A stretch of DNA of 33,929 nucleotides, from positions 1,324,156 to 1,358,084 of the forward strand of contig MNCI01033474.1 in NCBI GenBank assembly GCA_015680685.1. Reading direction: 5' to 3'. The translations under genes were made by a program, and so were the position numbers. This document shows, in pieces, positions 1 through 9,394 of the stretch; within the stretch, counting starts at the first letter, position 1, and every line of letters starts with the position of its first letter. The notes beneath the pieces are model-generated. The model was not told the origin of the DNA. It saw nothing but the letters and a program-made list of their open reading frames with translations, and searched no databases. Source of the DNA: Gnetum montanum. Its lineage: Eukaryota > Streptophyta > Gnetopsida > Gnetales > Gnetaceae.

Positions 1-2690
1 ATACCATTAATTCTTCTGATGCTAGGAGAACCCTCCATCCACACTAGCCAACATGGATCTAGCATGGGTACCCTAATGATGGATAATCAAAGCCTTCCCT
101 TAACCCAAAATTGCCATGAAATTTGCTCCCATAACCTAGATACCACCTGCTAATCTCTAACAATCAATGGTAACTAAGATTTAAGTTATTTTTCATATAT
201 CAGACTTAGCCATGCTAAGAAACCCCTTCACCCACACTACTCAACATGGATCCTACATGGGTACCCTAGTGGTATGACATAAAATCCATCTTTTAGCCAA
301 AAATAGCCTTATAACTTGCCTTGTAGCCTTTAAACCCTATCGGAGCCCCCTAGAGCCTTTAGACATCAAGAAAATGAACTAAAAATAGTAAAAAAAATCT
401 ATCCCCTCTTCTATCCATGCTAGGGCCACACTATCCAATGTGGCCCAAGTGGGATAACCACTAAAAATATCAAACAATCTTAAAATCAGATAATTTTGAT
501 ACCAGATCTTGATCCTCGGCCCCTGCAACCATGGTAGCTTCTAAACCCTATCAAATTTTACCAAAGATGGCTATAAGTCTACACCCAAGTGGTATCCACA
601 TTGGGGGAAGACCCTATCCATGCTAGGCAACATTGCCCTAGTGTGGATGAAAGAGGTATGATCAAAAACTTTCAAGATTTACACCAACATAGACATAGGT
701 TGATCTCCTAACCCCTTTAGAGTCTCCAACAATTAAAAAATAAATAAATAAAATCTATTTCATATGCACATTCCCATATCCATTCAATGAACCCCCCTTA
801 CCCACACTGGCTAGTGTGGATCTAGCATGGGTACTACGGGGTTGACCCATGGGAGGTTCACATACACCTCAAATCAACTCCAAATTGCCCTACATTGACC
901 CCAAAACCTTACCAACACTATTGAAATCCATAAGAATAATCAAAACCTAATAAAAAATGTGCAATGTATTCACCTTGATTTCCCACACTAGAGCTACATT
1001 GGGTAGTGTTGCTCTAGTGTTGCTAAAAGGGGGTAACTTCAAAAACCTATCAAATAACTAAAAAATGCCAGGTTTTACACTTGGACTTCAACCATCAACA
1101 CCGACAACATTAGGGATGCATATGCATGGTTGAAACCTATCAAAAATAGTAAACAACTGATCCACTTGGGTCACCCACAATGGTTAGCATCACCTCAACA
1201 TGGCCTCAAGGGGGTGACCTCCAAAACCACCTAGAAACCTCCAAAACTTCCAAATCTTAATCCTAAAGCCTAGCCCTTGATACTAGCAATCTTGAAAGCT
1301 GACAAGCATAGTTGATTTGCTATTAAATTGGCCTAGATCTAAGATCTTAATGTATCCATGCTAGGGAAAGCCTAATTTATGCTAGGCAGCATGGCTCTAG
1401 TGTGGGTGAGCTACCTTTCCACTTTTGGTAGTAGATCAACACTTTCAAAAATCAAAAATCTACATCAATAAAGCCTAAGATCTCATAGCCTTTATTTTGC
1501 ACTTGTTTGATCTTTTTTTTATCTTAAAATCCATGATGCCCCCTCATGCACACTAGAGAAATGCTACCTAGTGTGGATCAAGGGGGTATACCCATGTGTG
1601 GCCTCAAACAGCCTTCAAACTAAGCCAAATTTGATCCAAAACTTGATAAACCACTACTTATAGCCCCAAAAGCCTAAGAACTTGATTGATCTACTCCTAA
1701 AACTACCTTAGGATCAAAAATCCAGTATGCCCCACTTGAACCACATTAGAGCCATGTTGGCCAATGTGGCCCCAATGTGGATGCACCTCCCAACTTGCTT
1801 TAACCCTCCAAACATACCCAACATGATCCCCAAACTCAATAGGAAAGTGCTCAACAACAAAGCCCTAGCTTCAACATTAGATTGGCCCTATTTCACCCTA
1901 CCACAACCCAGATCTGGCTCATCCATGCTAGAGCCATGCTTACCAACATGGGTCCAATGTGGGTATAGCATGCAGCTTGATTTAATGCTTGAAACATACT
2001 TAAAATAGTTCCAAACCTTGGCTAGGAAGCCCACAACAACTAAACACCTAGCTTCAACTACAAATTGATCCTATTTTAACACTTTTAGAGTTCCCATGCG
2101 AAAGACTCCCTCCATTCACATTGAGGCCACGTTGTCCAACATGGATCTAGGGGGAACAACTTCAAAACCTACTCTTTCACAAGTTTTGACCCCTGAAATA
2201 GCCAATTTTCATAAATCTAGCCCTGTGCTACCTTGGGAAGGCCTTAGAACCCTAATTTTGGCACTTTGGATGGCATGAAACTCATTTTCCTTAGTATCCA
2301 TGCTAGGGAAATGCTACCCAATGTGGCTCCAACATTGGTGGCAGATCCAGGCTTCAATGGAGGCTTCCAGAAGCTGAAATTAACACTGGAATTGACCTCT
2401 TTCCTTCCTCAATCCACTACATTAGACATGGAAGCCATTAGGAGTTAAAAAATACTCCCAAAAAATCCTAGAAAATTATCTAGATGTTCTATCCATGTTG
2501 GAGGTCATCCCACCCATGCTAGCCTACATGGGTCTAGCATGGATACCCTAAAAACCATGATTTTTTGCACCAAAAAACCTTGAAACAACCTCTACTAATA
2601 CCTAATCTTACCTAGTAGCCCTAAACACTGATGCCATGGCCCACTAACATCTAAAATCGGCAAGATCCAAACTTTTCTAACCAATACTAG
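1..2690. repeat. Diverged ~188 bp tandem array, 14 units, hairpin core
   Basis: Landmark motifs (a CACACTAG or CCATGCTAG box, then a short loop, then CTAGCATGG, CTAGTGTGG or similar) recur near 40, 233, 415, 618, 803, 984, 1175, 1356, 1549, 1741, 1923, 2115, 2298 and 2493. Spacing is 181-203 bp with a mean of about 189. After each core comes a CAAAACC-rich stretch. The units are strongly diverged, so the array is old. Many cores are inverted repeats: 9-bp arms CCATGCTAG/CTAGCATGG near 2514, 10-bp arms ACACTAGAGC/GCTCTAGTGT near 985, and 8-bp arms GGGCCACA/TGTGGCCC near 423. Small ORFs inside it (for example 1727-2008) are by-products of the repeat. The left end is outside the window. Confidence 0.8.
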
Positions 2691-3273
2691 CTAATTTCTA
2701 CCACATGCATTCAATTTTCATTGATTTGACCTTATTTCATGGTGTTCTGACTTATTTTTGACCTTATTTTGCATTATTGATCTTTATTGCCATAAATTTG
2801 CCTTAGTCTCCCTATATTTACCTTATTTTCTCTATTATATCCTTTGTTGATCCTTGTTTAGCCTTCAATTGGTGTTGAATGATGTGATTCAACCTTCTTG
2901 AATGATGGGATTCAACCTTCCCTAACCATCATTTGACACCATGTGACCATGGCTTGCTAAGGCCTAAAATTGGTGACATGGCCTACCAAGCATAAAACTA
3001 GCAAGATTGTAGCCTTTGTTAACCATTTTTTGCCATATTTCTCATGTTTTACATTATTACACTCTGTTGGACCCTCATTTGACCTTTTCTTGGCATATAT
3101 TTCATTTGGTTTGCTTATTTTCTACATCCTTGTGGCTTTGAACAACCTTATTTACATTGTATTTTACATTGAAGTAGCATATATTTGCTAAATTTCATAG
3201 CTTTTACATTATTTACTCATATTTACCCAAGTGACACTTAGTGTGCTTATGGTGAACCTGGGAGCATATCAGT
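2600..3273. other. Non-coding spacer before Tat-like pol
   Basis: T-rich sequence with no recognisable protein. It carries a motif resembling ATGGCCyrCTAAGGCCT followed by an AAACTrGCAA-like run (near 2636, 2948 and 2978), which reappears downstream of the pol near 6818-6870. A gag and protease would be expected upstream of a Tat RT, but I could not find one here. Either it was lost or it was replaced by the tandem array. Confidence 0.5.
2875..2920. repeat. Perfectly spaced 23-bp direct duplication
   Basis: Two adjacent 23-bp copies (2875-2897 and 2898-2920) beginning TTGAATGATG and ending CAACCTTC differ at one base (T versus G). This is a simple local duplication in the spacer. Confidence 0.85.
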
Positions 3274-4500
3274 TTGCCTTTGAGCCTAAGTGAACTTCAC
3301 AATGATGTTGAATGGTGTATTAACCTTGATTACCTAGATCTTGAGCTTGAGAGTCTTGTTGACCATATAACCTTGATAGATAAACCTTTGGAATGGCTTG
3401 AAAACCAAGTTAAGATCCTTGACCTAGAAGCTAGCGACATTACTGAAGACTCTCTAGTTGAGGATTCTGTCATGACACATAGTGGTGAGGAGAAAACCTT
3501 AAAACTAAGTTCCTCACTAGAACCTCAATAGGCTCATGACATCACCAAGGCCCTACAAGATAACATTAAATCATTTGCCTAGTCATATGAGGATATGTTA
3601 GGACTAGACCCATTATTAGTACAACACAACATCATACTTGATCCTAACTTTAGGCCAATTAAGCAAAATATTCACAAGATTAGACCTAATTTGGCCCTGG
3701 TAGTTCATGATGAGATCACAAAGCTATACCAAGCTGGTTTCATTAGAGCTATTGATTACATGAAATGAGTGTCCAATATAGTGGTAGTTCCTAAGAAAAA
3801 TAGGAGTATCTACATTTGCATTAATTTCTAATATCTAAATAAGGTAACCATCAAGGATGACTTTCCTTTACCTAGCATTGATTAAATTATTAATACTATG
3901 GTCAAGCATGCCTTATTATCCTTTATGGATGGGTTATCAAGGTACAACTAGGTTAAAACATCAACTTAGCATGACCTTCATGACCCCTTGGGGTACCTTT
4001 TGTTATATCATGATGCCCTTTGGCATTAGAATGCAAGAGCAACCTACCAAAGAGCCATGACATATATCTTTAGTGATTACATGCTAGGTTTTCTCAACAA
4101 TTACATAGATGATATAGCTATTAAGTACAAAGTGGCCAATGACCATACACATGACCTAGACCTTGTTCTTAAATTATGCTTTAAATATAAGCTTAGGCTT
4201 AATCCCAAAAAGTGTGTCTTCGATATCAAAACTAGTAAGATACTTGGCTTTTTAGTGTCTCAAGCAAGGATACATGTTCATCTTGATAAGGTTAAAACCA
4301 TAACCAACTTGGTAGCACCTACTAACCTTAAGGAGCTTTAGGGACTACAAGGGAGATTGTAATTCATTTATAGATTTATCACTAGGCTTATGAATAAGTT
4401 ACAACCCATGCAACACTTACTTAAGAAAGGAGTTCACTATGAGTGGACAACTCAAAGCCAAGAAGCCTTTGAAAACCTTAAGCAATAGTTGGCATACTAT
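3274..4500 (+). pseudogene. Tat/Ogre-like Ty3-gypsy reverse transcriptase, decayed
   Basis: Reverse transcriptase of an LTR retrotransposon, which copies element RNA into cDNA. The readable order is a linker with YEDMLGLDP, then FRPIKQ, GFIRAIDY, VVPKK, IKDDFPLP, LLSFMDG, TPWGTFCY with MPFG (second frame), the catalytic box YIDDI (codons at 4102-4116), LRLNPKKCVFD and ILGFLVSQ. These match the Tat branch of plant OTA elements. Premature stops sit where the family has W, Q or R (for example in FA*SYEDM and YMK*VSN). The frame moves from 1 to 2 and back near 3900-4050, so no functional protein is possible. The ORF pieces at 3274, 3857 and 4057 are parts of this one gene. Confidence 0.85.
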
Positions 4501-4960
4501 CAACAGTCTATCCTCCATAAGAGAATAAACCATTTACATCTACCTTGCTATCTCTAACATGCCTATTGTCTCTCTACTCTATCAAAAATGAGATGATAGA
4601 TTGGAAATCATAGTATACTATCTCAACCATGCATTAGTTACCCATGAGACCAGATACACTAAAGTGGAGAAGTATTATTTAGCACTAGTCTTCTCATTGA
4701 AGAAGTGGTGACACTACCTCTTCAGGAGCCAAGTCATCACCATTTGCAAAGACAACGTGCTTAGATCCATAACAACTAACATCTATGAGAGTAGCCATTT
4801 AGCCCAATAGAAAGCCATAATAGTAGAGTTTGACCTTCACTACATTTCCTAGTCCTCAATGAAAGGTCAAGCTATAGTTGTACAACTTAGAGTTTCACCT
4901 ATTGATGACCATGAAACCATAGATCCTAAGTTTCCAAATGAACGCATTAACACTATTAGC
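4500..4960 (+). pseudogene. RNase H (first copy) of the Tat-like pol
   Basis: Retroviral-type RNase H, which removes the RNA strand after reverse transcription. Visible segments are IIVYYLNHALVTHETRYTK, VEKYYLALVFSLKKW, and a tail with VEFDLHYIS and SMKGQAIVVQL. The last matches the conserved end of the domain in Tat elements (EFDI...KGQALADLL). It continues from the RT without a recognisable boundary, and 4480-4600 is too damaged to read. A stop in KKW*HYLF is TGA where the family has R (CGA), consistent with C-to-T decay. Confidence 0.7.
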
Positions 4961-5345
4961 TAAGTGCTTGAGGTCTATGAGGTGATCATGCACTTTAACC
5001 ATAGAGCTAGTATTGCTACCATCATAACCTTCCTATCTAGTGAAATCCAACCCTTCACCTACCAATTTAAGTTTTCATGTACCTAAAACATAGTAGAGTA
5101 TGAGGATTTTATTAGAGGGATGATGGTAGCTCGTGACCTAGGATATAAACACTTAATGATCAAAGATTATTCACAACTTGTGGTTAACCAAGTAACCAAG
5201 GTTTACACTTGTAAATCCAAACACTTACAACTTTATAATAACCTAGAAAAGCAACTATTGCAATAGTTTACAAATTTTGATATCCAGCACATACCTCAAG
5301 ATGAGAATGTCATAGCTGATGCAATTGCAATGCTAGCCCTTAGTC
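4960..5345 (+). pseudogene. Second, archaeal-type RNase H (Tat hallmark)
   Basis: A second RNase H domain follows the first, a known hallmark of the Tat lineage (Ogre, Retand, Grande). Readable parts are VEYEDFIRGMMVARDLGYKH, YSQLVVNQV, KSKHLQLYNNLEKQLLQ and FDIQHIPQDENVIADAIAML. These line up with the family pattern AEYEAL...DSQLV.NQV...F.HV.R.EN..AD.LA. The usual catalytic DSQLV reads YSQLV here, so the Asp is replaced by Tyr. This domain assigns the element to Tat rather than Athila. Confidence 0.8.
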
Positions 5346-5420
5346 TAACGTCAAATGTGTTTAGCAAGTTTTCCACCTTAACTATGAACTATGTTTTTTC
5401 CATCACATATAGCATTGATA

Positions 5421-5480
5421 ATACCTTTGTGGCCATGGTTCATACTGAGGATACCTTTGTGGTCGTGGTTCATGCTACTC
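5421..5480 (+). repeat. 30-bp in-frame duplication between RNase H and integrase
   Basis: ATACCTTTGTGG recurs exactly 30 bp apart (5421 and 5451), giving two copies of a ten-residue peptide, TFVAMVHTED and TFVVVVHATP. It lies in the variable linker between the second RNase H and the integrase. Confidence 0.75.
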
Positions 5481-6480
5481 CTACAATGAAGTGGCATGAC
5501 GATATCAAATTTTACCTTATGCATGGTGAACCATCACAAGGACTAATTGCAACTTAAAAGGACATTGTACGTAAGCAATCAAAACAATATGTCATTATAG
5601 GCAACAAAATGTTATGTTGATGGTCCTACGATGACATATTATTAGTATGTTTGGGTAAAATCAAAGCCCACATGATCCTAGAGTAGGTTCATGAAGGTGT
5701 ATGTGGAGGACATATAGAACCTAGAGCTATGGCCTCTCAGATTAGATGGTTAAGTTATTATTGGTTCTATATGGAAAGCAACTACCTACAAAAGGTTAAA
5801 ACTTGTGACACATGCCAATGGCATAGTAATCTTATACACATACCACCAACTGAGTCACACACTACTCAAATAACTTGGCCATTTCAAAAATGGGGCTAGA
5901 TATCATCATACCTATAACACCTACATCTTCCGCAGGACATAGTTTCATCATAACGATGACCGAATACTTCACAAAGCTGGTTGAAGCTATTCCTCTAAGA
6001 AGGAAAATATCTAATTAGGTCTGTAAATTCATACTAGATAACATTATAGCCTATTTTGGCATACCCATGATCATAGTCGTAGATAATGGACCATAGTTTA
6101 GTAGCCAAGAAATGAAGAATTTCTATCATGACCTAGGCATTAGGCATTCCTTCTCATCACTATATTACCCTCAAGCTAATGAACAAGTGAAAGCAATTAA
6201 TAAGGCCATCATGAAATTTCTTAAGAAGATGTTGAACAATAGGAAGTACAAGTGGCATGAGTGGCTTATCCATGCACTTTGGACCTACAAAACAACCTAT
6301 TGTATGGCAACTAGTATAATCCCTTATAGCTTGGTTTATGGTTTTGAAGCTATTTTACCTCTTAAATTACAAGTGTCATCACTCCAAGTAACCTTATCTA
6401 ACTTCATCAATGATGAACATCATAAGGAGCTACAAACCATAAACCTAGACTTGGTGAAGAAGCAACGAGTATGAATGCTT
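5480..6480 (+). pseudogene. Integrase of the Tat-like element, catalytic Glu lost
   Basis: Integrase inserts the cDNA into the genome. The N-terminal zinc site is readable as HEGVCGGH (His codon at 5690) and CDTC (from 5804). The catalytic core shows GLDIIIPI with Asp at 5899 and VVDNGP with Asp at 6082. The third position, 36 codons on at 6190, gives the canonical D-35-E spacing, but it reads Lys (QVKAINKAI instead of QVEA.NK.I). GAA to AAA is a G-to-A change. The end, WLIHALWTYKTTY and YSLVYGFEAILPL, matches the family. Several in-frame stops are present. Confidence 0.85.
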
Positions 6481-6775
6481 GCTCACGTCAAGTGATATCA
6501 AGAGAGGCAAAAATGATAACACCACCATAACTTTGATCAATTATAAGATCAAAGATGGTGAACTAGTCCTCAAGGTCATCCGTAAGGATGCAGAAAAATT
6601 CTCAGCCAACTAGGAAGGACCTTTCTTAATCACCATGGCCTATAGCAACAAAGCATTAAAAATAGCTAACCTGGATGGGAATGAGTTGGCCAACCTAATC
6701 AATCATTCCTATCTAAAGCCTTACTACATGTAGCCTATAGAAAAAATCAATGACCTTCATAGCCAACAATAAGCG
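6480..6775 (+). pseudogene. C-terminal tail of Tat-like integrase
   Basis: After a stop at 6472, a second readable frame gives KFSAN*EGPFLI, LKIANLDGNELAN and SYLKPYYM. This matches the conserved end of Tat pol (F..NWEGPY...Y.L..LDG...P...N...LKKYY). It fixes the end of pol at about 6775, after which coding signal stops. Confidence 0.7.
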
Positions 6776-7900
6776 ATCCTACATGACATCCTTTGTATAA
6801 CAAAGGAAAATCTTTTTATGGCCCACTAAGGCCTTAAACTAGCAACATGGCATGTCATGGCCTTAAACTTGTAACATTTGTGACTTGGGTAGCTTGGCTT
6901 TATTCATTATCTCACATGGCCTTATGCATTGTAACATGACAACATGTTTTCTTTGCCTAGTTTTCTTGTCCTCTTAGACATGTTCTTGCAGGATGAAGCC
7001 TGAAGTCAAAATGAAGGTATAATTCATCATGGCAACATGTCACTGCATAACCTCGAAGTGCAAGATTCAGTGAGTTTGTCCTACTATGCCAAGAGTGTTT
7101 GTTTCATTTCCATTCCCTTCTTCTTTAACCCAACCCTATAGCCTTATTATAGCCATCCTTACCCTAGATAACAATGTGAACCTATGTTCAGCATTCAAGC
7201 ACTATGACCTTATGACATCCCTTTATCATGATCCACCTTCAAGTCTGTTGAGTGTAACACACCTCATTCAATAGGAAAACCAAATCAAGTCCATCAAGCA
7301 TAACATATTTTTCTTGACGAGAAAACCATTAAGTCTATTGGAAGTAACACACCTTATCCAAAAGAAAAACCAATTCATAATTGGCCTTGGCAATGAGACC
7401 CAATGAATGTTTCGCCCCACAAAAAAATGAGGAAGCAAATTACCAAGAAGTCAAATGACCTATGAAAATCAAAAAGCCCAAACAGATGGCTTCAAGCATG
7501 CAAAGGAAGAAGCCTAGTGGCCAAAGAAACCCAGGAGCAAGATGTTGAGTCCTCAAACACATTGGCTAAGTGACCAACATCATAAAACATGAAGTGTCAA
7601 AACCACTAATTTGCTAACACGTCAGTGCCATAGCCATGACATCCACTATGGAACATATTATTAGTCCTCGTGATTATTTTCCTAGGATCTCATTACCATC
7701 ATTTCATCATAGCCTTACCCCATCATTGTAAGAACTCTTCAACATGGTTCAACATGACCAAATCAACTATGAAGACGAAACATTAGTGATGGACCTACAT
7801 TAGTGTTTTGTATTCTTTGTCAGTGCCTCTTAGGTCAATCCTCCAAACACCAAAAAAGAGGATGCAATGATACACCATAAAAATTTCATGTTGTTACCTT
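6776..7900 (+). other. 3' untranslated region of Tat-like element
   Basis: No protein is recognisable. Near 6818-6870 it repeats the ATGGCCyrCTAAGGCCT-like motif also found upstream of pol. A 90-bp duplicated stretch lies at 7231-7380, with landmark AAGTCTrTTG...GTAACACACCT at 7241 and 7331. Tat elements typically have a long 3' region of this kind between pol and the 3' LTR. Confidence 0.5.
7231..7380 (+). repeat. Two diverged 90-bp direct copies
   Basis: AAGTCTGTTGAGTGTAACAC at 7241 and AAGTCTATTGGAAGTAACAC at 7331 are each followed by ACCT, a pyrimidine/A-rich stretch, and GAAAAACCAA. The period is 90 bp. Confidence 0.7.
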
Positions 7901-8174
7901 TTTTTCATTGTAATCCCCATCCCATAAAACTCAAGGCTAAACTTCATTGAAAATGTGAATATTACAGCCTATGAGGTGTAATCTCACATACTTTATACTT
8001 TTGAGGCTAAAAATGCTTCATAAGTGGTCAAAGCCTCATCCCCCAAGTGAAAAGAGTCATATAATGTCTATATTTAGTCTTGGGGGTTAAAAATACCTTT
8101 TGGAATGCCAAAATTAGCATTTTCATGGGTTTTATGAAGGGTGTAATATTTTCCACGCTAGAGATAACCATTGG

Positions 8175-8234
8175 AGGTATAACTCACCTACTGAGGGTAT
8201 AACTCACCTACCAAGGGTGTGGGCCACCTACTTC
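8175..8234 (+). repeat. Three 20-bp tandem copies, U3-like
   Basis: Units starting AGGTATAACTCACCTACTG occur at 8175 and 8195, with a more diverged third copy at 8215 (GGGTGTGGGCCACCTACTT). They lie about 430 bp upstream of the TATATAAA box, as enhancer-type repeats in LTR U3 regions often do. Confidence 0.75.
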
Positions 8235-8656
8235 CAACTTTGGAGCATATGATATTAACCATGCATAGTGTGGGGGCTATAACCTTCCCTCCAATGTTTA
8301 TTTTTCATCCCCCCAGTGTTGCATCTTTCCACATACCCCCCAGCCCCCCCTCCCTCTCAAATGTTGCTCTAGCATGGCCAAGATTTTAGCACTACATCAA
8401 GTCTAGTGTTGATCCTACACTTTAGCATTGTAGTTGGAAGGTCCAATGTTGGTAGACAAAGATAGCATGGGTAAAATTCCTATTTACTATTTTTAGTAAA
8501 TAAAATGACCATTGGGGTAAAACACTAACCATACATAATAACCCCCTTAGACTTGAACACCCACCACACCTACATGTAGCCAAAATTTGTAGTAATTAAG
8601 TCAGAATTTGTAGCACAAATCAATCATAATTTGTAGCCAAATTTGTGGCCAAAACC

Positions 8657-8664
8657 CTATATAA
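8657..8664 (+). promoter_or_regulatory. TATA box of candidate LTR
   Basis: TATATAAA in the context CCC-TATATAAA-CC. It is the strongest TATA match in this stretch and is followed 450 bp later by AATAAAG (9107-9113). Confidence 0.5.
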
Positions 8665-9106
8665 ACCAAACCCCAACACCATATAGAGGTTTCACACTTT
8701 GTAATTTTTAGCCATTTTTTGTATTCAAGAGTTCTTACACACCTGCAAATATAGAGCTTCTTGAATCCCAAGCATGGAACCCCCTTACATCCATTTTTAC
8801 TCCTTTATCCCCTTGTAAGATCTATGAGGTTTTTGTGCCAATTTTGTGCACCTAAGAAAAAAAATTTCTAGCAATGCTCACTTGGCTAGTTAAAATTCCC
8901 CACACCTCTCATCCTCCAACATCAACAACATAGTAGATCTGATGTGGCAACAGTGAAGGTTCAAAAGCATCAGGACTAGTAAAACCTCCATATCATGAAG
9001 ATGATTGTTGTAGTTTCAATAGACTCTAAACCCCCATACAAGTGAACCCCCCTATTACAACAACCCATCTTGTACACATTTTCTGTACTCTCTCTATTTT
9101 TGTTAA

Positions 9107-9113
9107 AATAAAG
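9107..9113 (+). terminator. Poly(A) signal of candidate LTR
   Basis: AATAAAG in a T-rich context downstream of the TATATAAA at 8657; a plausible polyadenylation signal for the R region. Confidence 0.35.
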
Positions 9114-9283
9114 TTTATAGTTTCATTTGTGTGCAAGTTTCTTCATATGTTTCATTTCAATACATTTATCTCTCATATCTGCATTTTATGTTTTACATTT
9201 TATTACCATGTTTTATCCTCCTTAAGTCTCTGGGTGATCTACTAGACTATCCAAGACACCTTGGATTCCATTTTTCATGAAGG

Positions 9284-9394
9284 TTAAGGCTATCGTGCTA
9301 GGAATTTCTCAGTTTCTCCAACAACTGATATTTTCAATCACCACACTTCACTAGGCTCTGGCGCATGTGGCAATTGTGGCTAAGGCTATCTTGC
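9284..9394 (-). repeat. Short 93-bp-spaced duplication at ORF end
   Basis: GTTAAGGCTATCGTGCTA at 9284 and GCTAAGGCTATCTTGCTA at 9377 are near-identical 18-mers 93 bp apart, at the far end of the env-position ORF. Confidence 0.6.

Larger units (their letters stand above)
7900..9290 (+). mobile_element. Candidate 3' LTR of Tat-like element (boundaries unsure)
   Basis: This stretch has the promoter and polyadenylation layout of an LTR on the same strand as the pol. There are three 20-bp U3-like repeats (8175-8234), a TATATAAA box at 8657-8664, and an AATAAAG at 9107-9113 about 450 bp downstream. TG and CA ends and target duplications were not located, and no partner LTR is in the window. At 8355-8470 it contains TTGCTCTAGCATGG and CTAGTGTTG, motifs of the tandem array at 1-2690. 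Confidence 0.45.

Noticed and set aside
1727-2448. Three ORFs (1727-2008, 2096-2278, 2266-2448) as small genes
   Set aside because: They lie inside the 188-bp array and repeat its core; no protein-like composition or domain.
1-2690. CRISPR-like array of repeats and spacers
   Set aside because: Repeats are long-period, diverged and without unique spacers of fixed length; the context is a plant genome.
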